Part shown: piece after piece, positions 1 through 12,741 of the stretch
Position numbering within the stretch: the first letter of the stretch is position 1
Layout: each line of letters opens with the position of its first letter
Notes under the pieces: generated by a model
Told to the model about the DNA's origin: nothing
The model's input: only the letters and a program-made list of their open reading frames with translations
The model's database searches: none
Source of the DNA: Pseudomonadota bacterium
Lineage (GTDB): Bacteria > Pseudomonadota > Gammaproteobacteria > Burkholderiales > Burkholderiaceae_C
Direction: 5' to 3'
Assembly (NCBI GenBank): GCA_023410975.1
Contig: JAEYPG010000024.1
Span: 1 to 13,908 of the forward strand
DNA length: 13,908 nucleotides
Made by a program: the position numbers and the translations under genes

Positions 1-1
1 G

Positions 2-244
2 GCCAGCGTGTTCCAGCTTGCGCGCGCGCCGGGCAAGAAGCTCGTCTACCTTGGCGCGATCCTGCTGATCCTGGGCGTATTCGCCATGCTGTACGTGCGG
101 GAACGGCGGCTGTGGATCTGGGTCGAAGCGCAGGATTCGGGCTCGCGCATCACCACGGCCCTCTCCACCACGCGGCGCACCATGGACGCCGACACCGAAT
201 TCGAGCTGCTCAAGAAGGCCATCCTGAAGGACGCTGCCGCATGA
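2..244 (+). CDS. resB: Cytochrome c biogenesis protein ResB, C-terminal fragment (5' end outside window)
   Basis: This is the last 80 codons of a gene that enters from the left edge; the frame is open to the first base. ResB (Ccs1) is a membrane protein that works with CcsB/ResC to deliver haem and ligate it to apocytochromes c on the periplasmic side (system II). Visible are one membrane segment (about residues 15-33 of the fragment, LVYLGAILLILGVFAMLYV), the following RERRLWIW stretch and a short cytoplasmic tail, which is how ResB proteins normally end. The stop overlaps the start of ccsB as ATGA at 241-244, so the two genes are very likely one operon with coupled translation. Family assignment rests on the conserved C-terminus and on the neighbour, because the large periplasmic domain is not visible. 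Confidence 0.88.
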   Translation, partial: ASVFQLARAPGKKLVYLGAILLILGVFAMLYVRERRLWIWVEAQDSGSRITTALSTTRRTMDADTEFELLKKAILKDAAA

Positions 245-1602
245 ACACTGCCGCCTCTCCCACCAACACCACCACCTTCACGCTCGGACGCAGCCACCCG
301 CTGGCCGGGCGCAGCCTCTACGACTGGCTGTTCGCCCTGCTGGCCGTCGCCGGCGCCGTGTTCGCCTTCTCGCGCTACGGCGACGCGATGGACGTGTACG
401 AGAAGGGCATCCTCATCGGCAGCGTGCCGGCCGTCATCTGGATGGGCTGGTTCTGGGGCCCGCTGCGCACGCTGATGCTGGGCGTGACCGGCGCCACCCT
501 GGTGGCCATCTCGCTCTACAGCCGCACGCCCGATACCTTCGGCGCCGACCTCGCGGCCGGCGAGAAGGTGTTCCTGCTGAAGTACTTCCTCTCCAGCCAG
601 AGCGCGATCCTGTGGATGTCGGTGCTGTGCTTCATGAGCACGGTCTTCTACTGGATCGGCTTCGCCGCGCGCGGCCAGGACAACGTGGCGCAGCGCCTGG
701 GCTCGAAGATCGCCTGGGCCGCGGTGTTCATGGCGCTGACCGGCACCATGGTGCGCTGGTGGGAGAGCCACCAGATCGGCGCGGGCATCGGCCACATCCC
801 GGTGAGCAACCTCTACGAGGTGTTCGTGCTGTTCTGCTGGCTCACCGCGCTGTTCTACCTGTACTTCGAGCAGCACTACCGGACGCGCGCGCTGGGCGCC
901 TTCGTGATGCTGGTGGTCAGCGCCGCGGTGGGCTTCCTGCTCTGGTACACGGTGGCGCGCGAGGCGCAGCAGATCCAGCCGCTGGTGCCCGCGCTGCAGA
1001 GCTGGTGGATGAAGCTGCACGTGCCAGCCAACTTCATCGGCTACGGCACCTTCGCGCTGTCGGCCATGGTGGCCTTCGCCTACCTGCTCAAGCAGCAGGC
1101 CACGGCCACGCGCTGGTGGCAGCTGGCGCCGCTGGGGCTGCTGGGCATCGTGCTGTGCTTCGAGCCGATCGTGTTCCGCCAGAGCGCGCAGAGCGCGAAC
1201 AGCAGCTTCTGGATCGTGTACTTCGGCATCAGCGCGCTGATCGTGGGCGGCATCCTGGCCGGGCGCCGCGCCATCGCCGAGAAGCTGCCGCCGCTGGAGC
1301 TGCTGGATGACCTCATGTACAAGGCCATCGCCGTCGGCTTCGCCTTCTTCACCATCGCCACCATCCTGGGCGCCTTCTGGGCCGCCGAGGCCTGGGGCGG
1401 CTACTGGAGCTGGGACCCGAAGGAGACCTGGGCGCTGATCGTGTGGCTCAACTACGCCGCCTGGCTGCACATGCGGCTCATGAAGGGCCTGCGCGGCAGC
1501 ATGTCGGCCTGGTGGGCGCTGGCCGGGCTGGTGGTCACGACCTTCGCCTTCCTGGGCGTGAACATGTTCCTCTCCGGCCTGCACTCCTACGGCGAGCTGT
1601 GA
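241..1602 (+). CDS. ccsB: c-type cytochrome biogenesis protein CcsB (ResC/CcsA family)
   Basis: A polytopic membrane protein of 453 residues that carries haem across the membrane and presents it for attachment to CXXCH cytochromes, in complex with ResB. The tryptophan-rich haem-handling WWD motif is at residues 385-397 (WGGYWSWDPKETW). The flanking histidines expected to ligate haem are H260 (WWMKLHV) and H448 (GLHSYG). Many hydrophobic segments cover the length, for example 26-44, 62-92, 120-142, 156-170, 188-208, 218-238, 264-284, 323-340, 362-382 and 425-445. Although the frame is open further upstream, the start is set at 241 because it follows AAGGA (227-231) by nine bases and overlaps the resB stop as ATGA. 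An earlier start at 112 would lie inside resB. A strong terminator follows, so the operon ends here. Identification is secure from the WWD motif; the names ResC, CcsA and CcsB are used interchangeably for this family. Confidence 0.95.
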   Translation: MNTAASPTNTTTFTLGRSHPLAGRSLYDWLFALLAVAGAVFAFSRYGDAMDVYEKGILIGSVPAVIWMGWFWGPLRTLMLGVTGATLVAISLYSRTPDTFGADLAAGEKVFLLKYFLSSQSAILWMSVLCFMSTVFYWIGFAARGQDNVAQRLGSKIAWAAVFMALTGTMVRWWESHQIGAGIGHIPVSNLYEVFVLFCWLTALFYLYFEQHYRTRALGAFVMLVVSAAVGFLLWYTVAREAQQIQPLVPALQSWWMKLHVPANFIGYGTFALSAMVAFAYLLKQQATATRWWQLAPLGLLGIVLCFEPIVFRQSAQSANSSFWIVYFGISALIVGGILAGRRAIAEKLPPLELLDDLMYKAIAVGFAFFTIATILGAFWAAEAWGGYWSWDPKETWALIVWLNYAAWLHMRLMKGLRGSMSAWWALAGLVVTTFAFLGVNMFLSGLHSYGEL

Positions 1603-1628
1603 GCCGGCACGCCCGGTGAACGAGACGG

Positions 1629-1657
1629 CGGCGCCCCCCGGGGCGCCGTTTTCTTTT
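1629..1657 (+). terminator. Rho-independent terminator of the resB-ccsB operon
   Basis: An 8-9 bp perfect GC stem (CGGCGCCC at 1629-1636 paired with GGGCGCCG at 1641-1648) with a short CCCG loop is followed directly by TTTTCTTTT (1649-1657). It starts 26 bases after the ccsB stop. A stable stem plus a T-run is the classical intrinsic terminator form, and it separates this operon from msrPQ. Confidence 0.88.
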
Positions 1658-1728
1658 CCCCCGGCGGGAAGCGGTGCAGGGCCCCGTTCGTAAGCTTTAT
1701 CACGCCCAGATCACATCTCGCGCATCCA

Positions 1729-1754
1729 GGAACTTCGCGCCGGCGTATCCGGTC
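1729..1754 (+). promoter_or_regulatory. Candidate ECF-sigma (RpoE-like) promoter for msrPQ
   Basis: GGAACTT (1729-1735) is followed, after a 16-base spacer, by GTC (1752-1754). This resembles the GGAACTT ... GTC form read by RpoE-type extracytoplasmic-function sigma factors. It would start transcription near 1760, leaving a short leader that contains the msrP ribosome binding site AAGAGG (1771-1776). The -35 element is a full match but the -10 region (GTCAGC) is only partial. Envelope-stress control of periplasmic methionine sulfoxide repair is known in some proteobacteria, so the placement is sensible, but this is pattern matching only. Confidence 0.35.
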
Positions 1755-1783
1755 AGCGAGGGGAACCAGCAAGAGGATTCACC

Positions 1784-2776
<993 letters not shown>

Positions 2777-2786
2777 GGGGCTGACC

Positions 2787-3441
2787 GTGGCGAACCCTGC
2801 GATGGCCGCGCGCGCGGTCCGGAAGAAACCGTTGCTGCTGCACCCGGCCTGCAAGCCGGTGCTGTTCGTGATCCTGCTGCTGCCGCTGGCCTGGCTGGTG
2901 TTCGCGGCGGCCACGGACAGCCTGGGCGCGAACCCGGCCGAGGCGCTGATCCGCCGCAGCGGCGACTGGACCCTGCGCCTGCTGTGCGCCACGCTGGCCA
3001 TCACGCCGCTGCGCGTGCTGCTGAAGCAACCGGCGCTGGCGCGCTTTCGCCGCATGCTGGGCGTGGCGACCTTCGGCTACGCCCTGCTGCACTTCGTCTG
3101 CTACGCCGTGCTGGACCAGGGGCTGGACCTTCAGGTGATCCTCAAGGACATCGCCAAGCGCCCCTTCATCCTGGTCGGCAGCGCGGCGCTGCTGCTGATG
3201 GCGCCGCTGGCCCTGACCTCCTTCAACCGCGCCATCAAGGCGTTGGGCGCGGCACGCTGGCAGCGGCTGCACAAGAGCATCTACGCCATCGCGCTGCTGG
3301 CGCTGCTGCACTTCTTCTGGATGAAGGCGGGGAAGAACGACTTCGGGGAGTGGTCGATCTACGCCGCCGTCGTTGCAGGGCTGCTGGGCTGGCGCATGTG
3401 GGAGGCGCGGCGGCGCACGGTGCCTGCCGCCGCGAGCTCCC

Positions 3442-3452
<11 letters not shown>
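2787..3452 (+). CDS. msrQ: Haem-binding membrane subunit MsrQ (YedZ) of the MsrPQ system
   Basis: An integral membrane b-type cytochrome of 221 residues from the ferric-reductase-like transmembrane family; it passes electrons from the quinone pool or a flavin to MsrP. Five to six hydrophobic segments are visible (about 24-41, 64-78, 91-109, 127-145, 164-179, 190-204). Likely haem-ligating histidines are H102 (LLHFVCYA), H162 (RLHKSIY) and H175 (LLHFFW), in the positions usual for YedZ. The chosen start is GTG at 2787: GAGGGG (2775-2780), which overlaps the msrP stop, lies six bases upstream and suggests coupled translation. An ATG five codons later is the alternative. The 3' end overlaps the convergent uvrA gene by 11 bases, and no terminator can be seen between them. 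Confidence 0.94.
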
Positions 3453-9111
<5,659 letters not shown>

Positions 9112-9142
9112 GAAGAAGGGTGGTTTCTGAAAGAGGCGGGGG

Positions 9143-9170
9143 ATTCTAGGGAGGCCCGAAGTCCCGCGAA
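9143..9170 (-). promoter_or_regulatory. Weak candidate sigma-70 promoter for uvrA
   Basis: On the minus strand TAGAAT (9148 down to 9143) matches the -10 consensus at five of six bases. The -35 at a 16-base spacing is TTCGCG (9170 down to 9165), a poor match. It would give an mRNA leader of roughly 25 bases before the uvrA ATG. Only the -10 is convincing. Confidence 0.22.
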
Positions 9171-9183
9171 CTTTCTAGGGCCG

Positions 9184-9200
9184 CCCAGGAAAGACCTGGG
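9184..9200. repeat. Short perfect inverted repeat (CCCAGG-N5-CCTGGG)
   Basis: Two 6-base arms (9184-9189 and 9195-9200) separated by AAAGA form a 17-base near-palindrome. It lies upstream of the candidate uvrA promoter and within the divergent region. It could be an operator or a weak hairpin; no T-run follows on either strand, so it is not a good terminator. Confidence 0.4.
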
Positions 9201-9341
9201 AGAGCAATCCCGTGGCCCAAGGCTGCCCCCTTCTGTGATGTGATTCGCAGATCGCCACTTTCTTGGCATCTGACGCACGACAACTCGCATGAGAAGGAAA
9301 GACCCCCGGCATCGGCCTGGAACTGCGAGGCACGAGGCCGG

Positions 9342-9350
9342 TGCTAGCAT
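9342..9350 (+). promoter_or_regulatory. Candidate extended -10 promoter for the receiver gene
   Basis: TGCTAGCAT (9342-9350) has the extended -10 TGn followed by TAGCAT, four of six matches to TATAAT. The -35 area at normal spacing (CTGCGA, 9323-9328) is poor, which an extended -10 can partly offset. A transcript from here would begin near 9357, within or at the base of the hairpin at 9354-9379. Confidence 0.25.
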
Positions 9351-9353
9351 GCA

Positions 9354-9412
9354 GGCACCCCACGGCAAGGTGGGGTGCCGGCGTTCCGAGCCGGCAGTTC
9401 TAGGCACCCCGC
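9354..9412 (+). promoter_or_regulatory. Leader with alternative, mutually exclusive stem-loops before the receiver gene
   Basis: GGCACCCCAC (9354-9363) pairs perfectly with GTGGGGTGCC (9370-9379) over 10 bp around a 6-base loop GGCAAG. The same right arm (9370-9379) can instead pair with a second copy of GGCACCCC at 9403-9410, extended to 9412 with one G-U pair. A further 7-bp hairpin, TGCCGGC (9376-9382) with GCCGGCA (9390-9396), overlaps the shared arm by four bases. The alternative stem ends three bases before the GGAGAG ribosome binding site (9416-9421). This strand-exchange layout is typical of attenuators and translational switches. I do not recognise it as a named riboswitch class, and the function is inferred. 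Confidence 0.45.
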
Positions 9413-9425
9413 ACTGGAGAGCTGC

Positions 9426-9866
9426 ATGAATTCGGTGCCTCAAGCGCCCACCGATGCACCCACCGCAGCCGGCCCGATCCTGGGCCCGGTGCTGCTGGTG
9501 GAGGACCACCCGGTCAATCAGATGATCGCCCTGGAAATGCTCAAGGCGCTGGGCCTGGAGGTTCTGACGGCCGACGACGGCGCGCAGGCGCTGGAGCGCT
9601 GCGAAGCCACGCCGCCGCGCCTGGTGCTGATGGACCTGCAGATGCCCGTGATGGACGGCCTGCAGGCCACGCGCAAGCTGCGCGAGATGCAGCAGCAGGG
9701 CCGGCTGCCCGGCTTTCCCATCCTGGCCCTCACCGCCCACGCGCTGGCCAGCGACCGCGAGATGGCACTGGCCGCCGGCATGGACGACTACCTCACCAAG
9801 CCCATCGTCTTCGAGACCCTGCGCCGCGCCCTGGCGCGCTGGCTGCCCGAATTGCCGGCCGGCTGA
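9426..9866 (+). CDS. Stand-alone response regulator receiver (REC) domain protein
   Basis: 146 residues that consist of one CheY-like receiver domain and no output domain. After a 19-residue low-complexity N-terminal tail, the acidic pair is E26-D27 (LLVEDHPVN). The phosphorylated aspartate is D70 (LVLMDLQMPVMDG), followed by the switch threonine T103 (ALTAHA) and the conserved lysine K125 (YLTKPI). The VEDHPVNQ start and MPVMDG motif are of the kind found in receiver domains of hybrid sensor kinases, so it may accept phosphate from a hybrid kinase or phosphotransfer protein encoded elsewhere; no kinase is in the window. An earlier in-frame ATG exists at 9375 but lies in the hairpin leader. 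9426 is preferred because GGAGAG (9416-9421) precedes it and the receiver fold needs nothing further upstream. The gene is divergent from uvrA; a link to DNA repair is not shown. Confidence 0.9.
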   Translation: MNSVPQAPTDAPTAAGPILGPVLLVEDHPVNQMIALEMLKALGLEVLTADDGAQALERCEATPPRLVLMDLQMPVMDGLQATRKLREMQQQGRLPGFPILALTAHALASDREMALAAGMDDYLTKPIVFETLRRALARWLPELPAG

Positions 9867-9996
9867 GGCTGCAGCTGCTTACACTTTGAGCAGGCCGCGC
9901 AGGTGCCCCGGCACGGGCGTGGCCCGGTTCGATTCGTCCCCTTTCCATTCCTACAGAGCGCCCGCCCCAAGGCAGGAGCGCCACCGGAGACAAGCC

Positions 9997-10995
9997 ATGA
10001 CCCACCGCCGCACGCTGCTGGCCTGTGCCGCCGCAGCTGCTTCCCTCGCCGGCCTGCCCGCGCAGGCACAGACCGCCCCGGCCGCCTCCGCGGCCGCCTG
10101 GCCCGCCAAGCCCGTGACCATCCTGGTGCCCTTCCCGGCCGGTGGCGGCACCGACACCTTCGCGCGGCCGCTGTTCGCGGCCATGACCAAGAACACCGGG
10201 CGCCAGTTCGTGATCGACAACAAGGGCGGCGCCGGCGGCACCCTGGGTGCCGGGCTGGCGGCGCGCATGCCCGCCGACGGCCACAGCTTCTTCATGGGCG
10301 GCGTGCACCATGCCATCGCGCCGTCCATGTACCCGAAGCTGGACTACAGCCTGGAGAAGGACTTCATCCCCGTCGGCCTGGTCTCCAGCGTGCCACAGGT
10401 GGTGGTGGTCAACGCCGCCAAGGCGCCCGCGAAGGACCTGCCGGGCCTGCTGGCCCAGCTGCGCGCCCGTCCGGGCCAGCTCACCTACGCCTCGGCCGGC
10501 AACGGCACCTCGCACCACTTGGCCGGCGAGCTGTTCAAGCTGCAGACCAAGACCTTCATCACCCACATTCCCTACCGCGGCGCCGGCCCGGCGCTGCAGG
10601 ACCTGATGGCCGGCCAGGTGGACATGCTGTTCGACGGCCTGGGCTCCTCGGCCGGCCACATCCGCAGCGGGCGCCTCAAGGGCCTGGCCGTGGCCGGCGA
10701 GCGCCGCGCCCCGGGCTTCCCCGACATCCCCACCGCGCGCGAGCTGGGCCTGCCCGACTACGTCGTCAGCACCTGGTACGGCATCTGGGCGCCCAGGGGC
10801 ACGCCGCGCGAGGCCATCGAGCGCATGCAGGCCGAGCTGAAGAAGGCGCTGAACGCCGACGACCTCAAGACCACCTGGACCGGCCTGGGCAGCGAGACGC
10901 CCGACGTCTGGGGTGACGCCTTCGGCGCCTACGTCGGCAAGGAAACCAGGCGCTGGGCCGAGGTGGTCAAGGCTTCCGGCGCGCGGCTGGAGTAA
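9997..10995 (+). CDS. Bug-family (TctC-like) tripartite tricarboxylate transporter substrate-binding protein
   Basis: A 332-residue periplasmic solute receptor. A Sec signal peptide covers residues 1-24 (THRR, then an alanine-rich core, with cleavage after AQA). Family hallmarks follow: PFPAGGGTDTFAR near 46-58, NKGGAGGTLGAG near 74-85, YASAGNGTSHHLAGE in the middle and PYRGAGPALQDLMAGQVD further on. The family binds carboxylates or related small molecules for TctAB-type membrane transporters, or in sensing. No tctA/tctB genes are in the window, so this is one of the many orphan Bug receptors of the Burkholderiales. The start at 9997 has GGAGA (9986-9990) six bases upstream and begins the signal peptide; an open frame reaching back to 9886 lacks such a signal. 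matB lies downstream on the same strand, beyond a REP palindrome, which makes malonate a reasonable but unproven ligand. Confidence 0.92.
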   Translation: MTHRRTLLACAAAAASLAGLPAQAQTAPAASAAAWPAKPVTILVPFPAGGGTDTFARPLFAAMTKNTGRQFVIDNKGGAGGTLGAGLAARMPADGHSFFMGGVHHAIAPSMYPKLDYSLEKDFIPVGLVSSVPQVVVVNAAKAPAKDLPGLLAQLRARPGQLTYASAGNGTSHHLAGELFKLQTKTFITHIPYRGAGPALQDLMAGQVDMLFDGLGSSAGHIRSGRLKGLAVAGERRAPGFPDIPTARELGLPDYVVSTWYGIWAPRGTPREAIERMQAELKKALNADDLKTTWTGLGSETPDVWGDAFGAYVGKETRRWAEVVKASGARLE

Positions 10996-11030
10996 CTTCG
11001 CCGCCTTCAACGCCGAACCGAGACTGAAGG

Positions 11031-11107
11031 CCCGTCCGGGCTGAGCTTGTCGAAGCCCTGCCTCGCAGCCGGGCTGCAGGCCCTTCGACAGGCTCAGGGC
11101 GAACGGG
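11031..11107. repeat. REP-type dispersed palindromic element
   Basis: CTGAGCTTGTCGAAG (11041-11055) pairs with CTTCGACAGGCTCAG (11083-11097) over 15 positions with one G-U wobble. Outer arms CCCGT (11031-11035) and ACGGG (11103-11107) also pair, and the loop contains a nested CCTGC/GCAGG and GCAGCC/GGCTGC hairpin. This core is the widely scattered intergenic palindrome of many beta- and other proteobacterial genomes; translated, it gives the familiar RPEPVEG and ASTSSART peptides. It can act as an mRNA-stabilising hairpin or terminator after the Bug gene. Its right end supplies part of the ribosome binding site of the next small open frame. Confidence 0.85.
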
Positions 11108-11114
11108 AGACGGC

Positions 11115-11192
11115 ATGAGCTCCCTCAAGGCCGCCGCCGTGACGGCCGACATCCTTGACGACTGTTTGAACCGCTGTACCCAAGCCCCATGA
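11115..11192 (+). CDS. Possible 25-codon leader ORF overlapping the matB start
   Basis: A short open frame beginning MSSLKAAAVTADILDDC and ending in CTQAP. It has a good ribosome binding site, GGGAG (11105-11109), five bases before its ATG, and its TGA overlaps the matB start codon as ATGA (11189-11192). matB itself has no visible Shine-Dalgarno sequence, so ribosomes ending this ORF could restart on matB by translational coupling. Part of the ribosome binding site belongs to the REP hairpin arm and could be hidden by it. No known family is recognised. It may be chance: 25 codons without a stop is not rare at this GC content. Confidence 0.35.
   Translation: MSSLKAAAVTADILDDCLNRCTQAP
11155..11182 (+). 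promoter_or_regulatory. Weak candidate promoter that would make a leaderless matB mRNA
   Basis: TTGACG (11155-11160) matches the sigma-70 -35 consensus at five of six bases. Sixteen bases later TACCCA (11177-11182) is a poor -10. Transcription would start at about 11189, the matB ATG itself. This would explain why matB lacks a ribosome binding site and is an alternative to coupling with the small upstream ORF. The -10 is weak, so confidence is low. Confidence 0.22.
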
Positions 11193-12736
11193 GCAACCTC
11201 TACGCCGCGCTGCGCGCGGGCTTCCCCGCCGACCTGGACCGCTGCGCCATCGAAGCGCTGGACGCCCCTGGCGGCCCGCTCTACTACAGCTGGCGCGACA
11301 TCGAGCGCGGCAGCGCCATGATCGCCAATCTGCTGCAGGGCCTGGAGCTGCCGCCCGGCGCCGACGGCGTGCCGCCGCGCGTGGCCGTGCAGGTGGACAA
11401 GAGCGTCGAGGCGCTGATGCTCTACCTGGGCGTGCTGCGCGCCGGCATGGTGTACTTGCCGCTGAACAACGCCTACCAGGCCGCCGAGGTCGAGTACTTC
11501 GTCGGCAACGCCGAGCCGGCGGTGGTGGTGTGCTCGCCGAAGAACTTCGGCTGGGTCAGCCGCATCGCCTTCAAGGCCGGCGCCGAGCACGTCTACACGC
11601 TGGGCGAGGAGCGCGACGGCACGCTGCTGCAGCGCGCCTCGGTGCAGAGCGACCAGCACGAGCCCGTGGCGCGCAACGCCGGCGACCTGGCGGCCATCCT
11701 CTACACCAGCGGCACCACCGGGCGCAGCAAGGGCGCGATGCTCAGCCACGGCAACCTGCTGAGCAACGCGCAGGTGCTCAAGGACTACTGGGACTGGCGC
11801 GACGGCGACGTGCTGGTCCACGCGCTGCCCATCTTCCATGTGCACGGCCTGTTCGTGGCCTCGCACGGCGCGCTGCTCAACGGCAGCCGCATGCTGTGGC
11901 TCAACCGATTCGACCCGCGCGCGGTGATCGCGCAACTGCCGCGCGCCACGGTGTTCATGGGCGTGCCCACGCTGTACACGCGCATGCTGGCCGACCCCGG
12001 CCTCACGCGCGAGGCCTGCGCCGGCATGCGGCTGTTCATCTCCGGCTCCGCCCCGCTGCTGATCGACACCTTCCAGCAGTGGCAGCAGCGCAGCGGCCAC
12101 ACCATCCTGGAGCGCTACGGCATGAGCGAGACGGCCATGCTCAGCTCCAACCCCTGCAAGCCGCAGGACGGCGAGCGCCGCGGCGGCACCGTGGGCAAGC
12201 CGCTGCCGGGCGTGGGCATCCGCGTGCTGGACGACCACGGCAACCCCTGCCCGGCGGGCGAGATCGGCCACATCCAGGTGCGCGGCCCCAACGTCTTCGC
12301 CGGCTACTGGCGCATGCCGGAGAAGACCAAGGAGGAGTTCACCGCCGACGGCTGGTTCAAGACCGGCGACGTGGGGAAGTTCGAGGCCGACGGCTACCTC
12401 GTGATCGTGGGCCGCAGCAAGGACCTGATCATCTCCGGCGGCTACAACGTCTACCCGGCCGAAGTCGAAAGCTTCATCAACGAGCTGCCTGGGGTCGCGG
12501 AGAGCGCCGTCGTCGGCGTGCCGCACCCGGACTTCGGCGAGGCCGTGATTGCGGTGGTCATACCGGCAGCCGGCACGGCGCTGGATGCGGCCGAAATCAT
12601 CGGCAAGCTCAAGGCCGGCATCGCCGGCTTCAAGGTGCCCAAGCAGGTCTTCATCGCGGCCGAGCTGCCGCGCAACGCGATGGGCAAGGTGCAGAAGAAC
12701 CTGCTGCGCGACCAGAACCGCGCCCTCTACAGCTGA
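11189..12736 (+). CDS. matB: Malonyl-CoA synthetase (malonate-CoA ligase) MatB
   Basis: A 515-residue cytoplasmic enzyme of the acyl-adenylate-forming (ANL) superfamily that makes malonyl-CoA from malonate, ATP and CoA. The P-loop is YTSGTTGRSKG (172-182), with FISGSAPL at 283-290, the adenine-site motif ERYGMSE at 308-314, GWFKTGDVG at 388-396, the hinge region GRSKDLIISGGYN at 408-420, and catalytic lysine K500 in PRNAMGKVQKN. HALPIFHVHGLF (211-222), NPCKP after the adenine site and GPNVFAGYWRMPEKT (366-380) closely follow characterised rhizobial and Rhodopseudomonas MatB proteins rather than long-chain or acetyl-CoA ligases. The start at 11189 is chosen because MSNLYAALRAG matches the usual MatB N-terminus; no ribosome binding site precedes it. 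No malonyl-CoA decarboxylase (matA) or matR is in the window, so the product may feed fatty acid or polyketide precursor pools. A CWC-family gene starts five bases downstream. Confidence 0.93.
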   Translation: MSNLYAALRAGFPADLDRCAIEALDAPGGPLYYSWRDIERGSAMIANLLQGLELPPGADGVPPRVAVQVDKSVEALMLYLGVLRAGMVYLPLNNAYQAAEVEYFVGNAEPAVVVCSPKNFGWVSRIAFKAGAEHVYTLGEERDGTLLQRASVQSDQHEPVARNAGDLAAILYTSGTTGRSKGAMLSHGNLLSNAQVLKDYWDWRDGDVLVHALPIFHVHGLFVASHGALLNGSRMLWLNRFDPRAVIAQLPRATVFMGVPTLYTRMLADPGLTREACAGMRLFISGSAPLLIDTFQQWQQRSGHTILERYGMSETAMLSSNPCKPQDGERRGGTVGKPLPGVGIRVLDDHGNPCPAGEIGHIQVRGPNVFAGYWRMPEKTKEEFTADGWFKTGDVGKFEADGYLVIVGRSKDLIISGGYNVYPAEVESFINELPGVAESAVVGVPHPDFGEAVIAVVIPAAGTALDAAEIIGKLKAGIAGFKVPKQVFIAAELPRNAMGKVQKNLLRDQNRALYS

Positions 12737-12741
12737 AGGCC

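Larger units (their letters stand above)
9112..9425. other. Divergent intergenic region between uvrA and the receiver gene (314 bp, no gene)
   Basis: I see no coding sequence here; the short frames have no ribosome binding site or protein-like composition. The base composition is less GC-rich than the flanking genes around 9225-9300. It holds the SD-less uvrA leader, a candidate minus-strand -10, two direct copies of TTCTAGGG (9144-9151 and 9173-9180, spaced 29 bases), a 6-bp inverted repeat at 9184-9200, and a cluster of mutually exclusive hairpins just before the receiver gene (9354-9412). I looked for a LexA box, since uvrA genes can be SOS controlled, and found only a poor match. Confidence 0.8.

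Noticed and set aside
46..1584. A 512-codon minus-strand frame opposite resB-ccsB
   Set aside because: It is antisense to a clearly recognised membrane protein with the WWD motif. The composition (H, G, A, Q and E rich) is that of a GC shadow, and it has no ribosome binding site or family features.
9232..9249. Possible LexA box CTGTGATGTGATTCGCAG in the uvrA upstream region
   Set aside because: The spacing between CTG and CAG is 12 rather than 10 and the AT-rich centre is missing, so it does not fit the CTGT-N8-ACAG consensus.
9329..9345. Possible sigma-54 promoter (GGCACG ... GTGCT) before the receiver gene
   Set aside because: The GG and GC elements are 14 bases apart, not the required 12, and the TTGC element is incomplete.
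9375..9425. Upstream start for the receiver gene at 9375
   Set aside because: It begins inside the hairpin arm and has no proper ribosome binding site, and the extra residues do not belong to the receiver fold.
9903..9914. Small inverted repeat GTGCC-CC-GGCAC after the receiver gene
   Set aside because: The stem is short, the loop is two bases and no T-run follows, so it cannot be supported as a terminator.
9886..9996. Upstream extension of the Bug gene from 9886
   Set aside because: The added residues would bury the signal peptide that starts at 9997, and the ribosome binding site GGAGA is placed for 9997.
10967..12526. A 519-codon minus-strand frame opposite matB and the REP
   Set aside because: Shadow of matB; its C-terminal part contains RPEPVEG and ASTSSART, which are simply the translated REP palindrome.
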